64,000 nucleotides of DNA from Streptomyces cavernae (GTDB lineage Bacteria; Actinomycetota; Actinomycetes; Streptomycetales; Streptomycetaceae), in the NCBI RefSeq assembly GCF_004023625.1, contig NZ_RPDJ01000044.1, forward strand, positions 1 to 64,000, given 5' to 3'. The position numbers and the translations under genes were made by a program. Each line of letters begins with the position of its first letter. Position 1 is the first letter of the stretch. Under the pieces are notes generated by a model that had not been told where the DNA came from, searched no databases, and saw nothing but the letters and a program-made list of their open reading frames with translations. This document shows, one piece after another, positions 60,896 through 64,000 of the stretch.

Positions 60896-63604
60896 TCAGC
60901 GGAGTCGGCGCAGATAGGGATCGTGGGACGGGCGCGGCAGCAGGCGTACGCGGGCGTCGAGGACGGTGATGCCGCCGGGCGCCGCGAGGACGGGGTTGAA
61001 GTCGGCCTCGGCGAGCTGCGGCAGGTCGGCCGCGAGGCGGGACAGCCGCAGCAGCACCTGTTCCAGCTTCTCCAGATCGACGGGACGGCCGCCGTGCGCG
61101 CCGAACAGCAGCGGCGCGCAGCGCGGGGCGGTGATCAGGTCGTGCACGTCGTGGTCGGTGAGCGGGGCGAGCCGGGCCGCGTGGTCGGCGAGCACCTCGG
61201 TGGCCGTGCCGCCGAGTCCGAAGAGCACGAGCGGGCCGAAGACGTCGTCCTGGACGACACCTGCGAACAGTTCGGTGCCGCGTTCGGCGAGCGGCTGCAC
61301 GACCACACCCGTCATCAGCCCGGCGAACCGGGACCGCAAGTCCTGGAAGGCCGCGCGGACCTGGGCGTCGCCTTGCAGGTCGAGGTGGACGGCGCGCTGT
61401 CGGCTCTTGTGGACCAGTCCGGGCCAGTGGGCCTTCATCACCACCCTGCCGTCGGGGCCGCGCAGCCGCTCGGCGGCGAGGACTGCGGCGTCCTCGGTCT
61501 CGGCCCAGGCCCAGTCCGACTGCGGAATTCCGTAGCAGGACAGGAGTTCGGCGCAGGTGCGCGGATCGAGCCAGCCGCCGTCCGGGTGGGCGGCGAGGTG
61601 GTTGTCGACGACCTGGTGGGCGCGGGCCGTGTCGACGTCCGCGAGATCGGGGATGGTCCCCGCGGGCCGGCTCAGCCAGGCCGCGCGTCGGGCCGCGTGG
61701 CCCAACGCCCGTGCCGCCGCCTGGGGTTCGGCGTAGGAGGGGATCGCGCCGCCGTCGGCGGCCGGCAACAGCCTGACGGGCAGGTCCTGTTCGAGCCGGA
61801 CCACGGCGACGGGCTTCGTGCGCAGTGCCGGGCCCCCGGTGACGGCACGGACCAGGTCGTCGCCGGTCGCGGCCGCCACTGCCGTGGGGACGAGGGCCAG
61901 CAGTACCGCGTCGACTCCGGCGTGCGGCAGGACCCGCTCGACGCACTCCCTCAGCTGTTCCTCGGTCACCGCGGCCGTGGCGTCGACGGGGTTGCCGACG
62001 GCGGCGCCCTCCGGCAGGGCGGCGAGCAGGTCGTCGGTGAGTTCGGGGGTGAACGGAGGCAGGGCGAGCCCGGCCTCGGCGCAGGCGTCGGCGGCCAGGA
62101 CCCCGGCGCCGCCCGCGTTGGTGACGATCGCGACGCGGGTGCCGGCGGGGAGCGGCTGGGAGTGCAACAGGGCGGCGGTTTCGAGGAGTTCGCCGACCGA
62201 CCGGGTGGCGGTGATGCCGGCCTGGGTGAACAGGGCCTGCCGGGTCATGGTGCGGGTGGCGGCGGCCGCGGTGTGCGAGGCCGCGGCTCGGCGACCGGCG
62301 TCGGTGCGGCCCGCGTCGACGGTGAGCACCGGCATGCGGCGGGTCACCCGCCGGGCGGTGCGGGAGAACGCCCGCGGGTTGCCGAAGGACTCCAGGTGCA
62401 GCAGGGCGAGATCGGTACGGCCGTCGCTCTCCCACCACTGGAGCATGTCGTTGCCGCTGACGTCGTACTTGTCGCCCAGGGACACGAAGGACGACACACC
62501 GATGCCGAGCCGGGACAGCCCGTCGAGGAGGGCGATGCCCACCCCGCCGGACTGCACCGCGACGCCCGCGGTACCGGGGCGCGGGTGCTCGGCGGCGAAG
62601 GTCGCGTCCAGGCACAGTTCCGGGTCGGTGTTGGAGATGCCGAGGCAGTTGGGTCCGACGAGCCGCATGCCGTATGAACGGCAGGCCGCGAGCAGCGCGC
62701 GCGCCTGGTCGGCGTCGAGTCCCGCCGAGACGACGAGCAGGGCCCGTACCCCGGACTTTCCGCACTCCTCGGCGATGGCGGGCAGCGCGCCGGCCGGCAC
62801 CGCGAGGACCGCGAGGTCGGGTGTTCTCGGCAACGCGCCGACGGACGGGAAGCAGGGCACACCGAACATCGCGGTGGCGCCCGGGTTCACGGCGTACAGC
62901 CGCCCGGCGAAACCGCCCGTGTGCAGGTGCCGGAGAACGGCCCGGCCCACCGATCCGGGTTTGCGGCCCGCGCCGACGACCACGACCGTGTCCGGCCGCA
63001 GCAGCGGCACCAGACTGGCCACGTCGGCGCTCCTGCCGCGTTCCTCCACCGCTGTCAGATAGGTGTCGTCCTCGGCCAGCTCGATGGTGCAGCGCACTTC
63101 GGAGCCGTCGAAGCGGCGGGCGGTGCGCAGCCCGAGGTCGGCGAAGAGCTGGAGCACCGCGCGGTTCTCGGCGAGTGCGTCGGCGGTGAAGGTGGTGATG
63201 CCTTCCGCCCGGGCCACAGAGACCAGGTGCTCGACGAGGAGGGTGCCGACGCCGCGGTGGTGCAGTCCGTCGGCCACGGCGATGGCGATCTCGGCGGAAG
63301 CCTCGGCACCGGCGGGGTCACCGGTGTCGTACTCGGCCAGACCGATCACCCGGCCGCCGGTCTCGGCCAGCAGGGCCCGGTAACCGGTGCGTGGCGGTGC
63401 ACACGTGCGGTCGGCCGCCAGCTCGGCGGAGCGCCGGCTCGCGCCGAAGAACCGCAGCCGGAGGTTTTCCGGGGACATCTCCTCGTACAGGTTCCGCACC
63501 TGGTCGTGGTCGCTCGGCTCTGCCGGGCGGATGCACACCGTGGTGCCGTCCGCGAGCAGTGCGTGGACCGTGGGCCTCGGCCTGCTGAGCACGTCGTCCG
63601 TCAT
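60896..63604 (-). CDS. GNAT acetyltransferase - NDP-forming acyl-CoA synthetase fusion
   Basis: The 902-residue protein has an N-terminal GNAT domain at about 15-175 (DHDQVRNLYEEMSPENLRLR FF, HHRGVGTLLVEHLVSVARAE, NRAVLQLFADLGL). A CoA-binding domain follows at about 195-300 (VVVVGAGRKPGSVGRAVLRH), then a ligase domain with the phospho-His in AAASHTAAAATRT, and a C-terminal ATP-grasp domain (VVMKAHWPGLVHKSRQRAVH LDL, LVLFGLGGTATEVL). Such fusions include Pat-type lysine acetyltransferases of acetyl-CoA synthetase and ADP-forming acetate-CoA ligases. Because ligase residues are present, it may make ATP from acetyl-CoA, acetylate proteins, or both. GGAGGG precedes the ATG; a DosR-like box is 99 bases upstream. 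Confidence 0.92.
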   Translation of the reverse strand: MTDDVLSRPRPTVHALLADGTTVCIRPAEPSDHDQVRNLYEEMSPENLRLRFFGASRRSAELAADRTCAPPRTGYRALLAETGGRVIGLAEYDTGDPAGAEASAEIAIAVADGLHHRGVGTLLVEHLVSVARAEGITTFTADALAENRAVLQLFADLGLRTARRFDGSEVRCTIELAEDDTYLTAVEERGRSADVASLVPLLRPDTVVVVGAGRKPGSVGRAVLRHLHTGGFAGRLYAVNPGATAMFGVPCFPSVGALPRTPDLAVLAVPAGALPAIAEECGKSGVRALLVVSAGLDADQARALLAACRSYGMRLVGPNCLGISNTDPELCLDATFAAEHPRPGTAGVAVQSGGVGIALLDGLSRLGIGVSSFVSLGDKYDVSGNDMLQWWESDGRTDLALLHLESFGNPRAFSRTARRVTRRMPVLTVDAGRTDAGRRAAASHTAAAATRTMTRQALFTQAGITATRSVGELLETAALLHSQPLPAGTRVAIVTNAGGAGVLAADACAEAGLALPPFTPELTDDLLAALPEGAAVGNPVDATAAVTEEQLRECVERVLPHAGVDAVLLALVPTAVAAATGDDLVRAVTGGPALRTKPVAVVRLEQDLPVRLLPAADGGAIPSYAEPQAAARALGHAARRAAWLSRPAGTIPDLADVDTARAHQVVDNHLAAHPDGGWLDPRTCAELLSCYGIPQSDWAWAETEDAAVLAAERLRGPDGRVVMKAHWPGLVHKSRQRAVHLDLQGDAQVRAAFQDLRSRFAGLMTGVVVQPLAERGTELFAGVVQDDVFGPLVLFGLGGTATEVLADHAARLAPLTDHDVHDLITAPRCAPLLFGAHGGRPVDLEKLEQVLLRLSRLAADLPQLAEADFNPVLAAPGGITVLDARVRLLPRPSHDPYLRRLR

Positions 63605-63702
63605 GTCGGATCCCTCCGGGCCACTCGATTCCTCGATACCTCCACTGCTTGAGCATCCAGCGGTTCCGGGACCGCTCCCATGGGCTGAGCGGGGACGACC
63701 GG

Positions 63703-63718
63703 AGGGCCGATCGGCCCT
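63703..63718. promoter_or_regulatory. Perfect DosR/OsdR-like palindrome between divergent genes
   Basis: AGGGCCGATCGGCCCT is a perfect 16-bp palindrome, about 99 bases before the acyl-CoA synthetase gene (minus) and 87 before the USP gene (plus). One site could serve both. Confidence 0.65.
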
Positions 63719-63804
63719 CGCCCGGTCCCTACGGGCCCTTGGCCGTGCAAGGGCGCCGGACGGACGGTAGGAGCTGTGAATCAGCGACTGGGGAGGGTAC
63801 GGCC

Positions 63805-64000
63805 ATGACAGGAGAAATCGCCGTGTGCGTCGACGGCTCCGCGGGCAGCCGCGCCGCTTTCGACTGGGCGGTGCGCGAGGCGCAGCTGCGCGGGCGTCCG
63901 CTCGAGGCGGTGCACGTCTCGTCGCTGCCGGACGAAGAGGCCCTCGCGACCTGGCCGTACCTGCGTGAGCCTGCCCCCGACGCCTGGGTGAAGGAGCTGA
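63805..64000 (+). CDS. Universal stress protein, N-terminal part (cut by window end)
   Basis: The first 65 codons are visible: EIAVCVDGSAGSRAAFDWAV then REAQLRGRPLEAVHVSSLPD, the start of a UspA domain with its ATP-contacting Asp-Gly-Ser. GGGAGGG lies upstream of the ATG. The remainder is beyond position 64000. Confidence 0.85.
   Translation, partial: MTGEIAVCVDGSAGSRAAFDWAVREAQLRGRPLEAVHVSSLPDEEALATWPYLREPAPDAWVKEL

Overview
The window has the hallmarks of a Streptomyces chromosome: very high GC with G/C in nearly every third codon position, GTG starts, GGAGG-type ribosome binding sites, SAV2177-type methyltransferase, DUF4383, DUF5709, MMPL and CYP102/CYP152 genes. Every identification below rests on reading the sequence and on family knowledge; no database search was run.

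Left part (1-32 kb), a patchwork. It opens with the end of an ABC-transporter ATPase and its FtsX-like permease. Next come remnants of an IS110 transposase, an IS200/IS605-like element end and a RICIN-domain gene with a nonsense mutation. Then follow a methyltransferase, a Cys-rich helical protein with a Rho_N-like tail, DUF4383 and DUF5709 genes, a CYP152-type P450 peroxygenase with an SDR, a two-component system, an MMPL exporter and a TetR gene with two clear operator palindromes. From 15 to 25 kb many genes are decayed: DUF1772, a frameshifted MFS pump, the head of a molybdopterin oxidoreductase, a D-Ala-D-Ala carboxypeptidase piece, a LysR tail and a P450 piece. Among them are an intact TetR gene and a self-sufficient CYP102-type P450 (BM3-like). 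A shared 24-bp dyad lies upstream of the TetR gene, the MFS gene and (twice) the CYP102 gene, which suggests a small BM3R1-like regulon. From 25 to 32.7 kb a minus-strand block encodes a GAF-domain regulator, an aldehyde dehydrogenase, a DUF779 domain joined in frame to a zinc alcohol dehydrogenase, and a three-subunit proton-pumping transhydrogenase (Pnt).

Right part (32.7-64 kb), a hypoxia/dormancy island. It holds a DASS carboxylate transporter, an Acg-like nitroreductase, narGHJI nitrate reductase, a putative RaiA/HPF-like protein, three CBS-BON proteins, bifunctional AdhE, four universal stress proteins (one cut by the window end), a PPOX-fold flavoenzyme, a STAS protein, an Rv1733c-like membrane protein with a WS/DGAT acyltransferase, pyruvate phosphate dikinase, a flavodoxin-domain protein and a GNAT-NDP-forming acyl-CoA synthetase fusion. 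Fourteen copies of a palindrome close to GGGCCG-NN-CGGCCC lie in its promoter regions. The half-site layout is that of DosR/DevR boxes, so this looks like the Streptomyces OsdR-type regulon: anaerobic nitrate respiration, redox disposal through alcohols, acetate/CoA handling, PEP recovery, lipid storage and stress sensing under one switch. The regulator pair itself is not in the window.

The features most worth a second look are the 24-bp TetR-box regulon, the dense DosR-like box set, the DUF779-ADH fusion, the Cys-rich/Rho_N fusion, and a 110-bp tandem repeat array in the promoter region of the DASS transporter.
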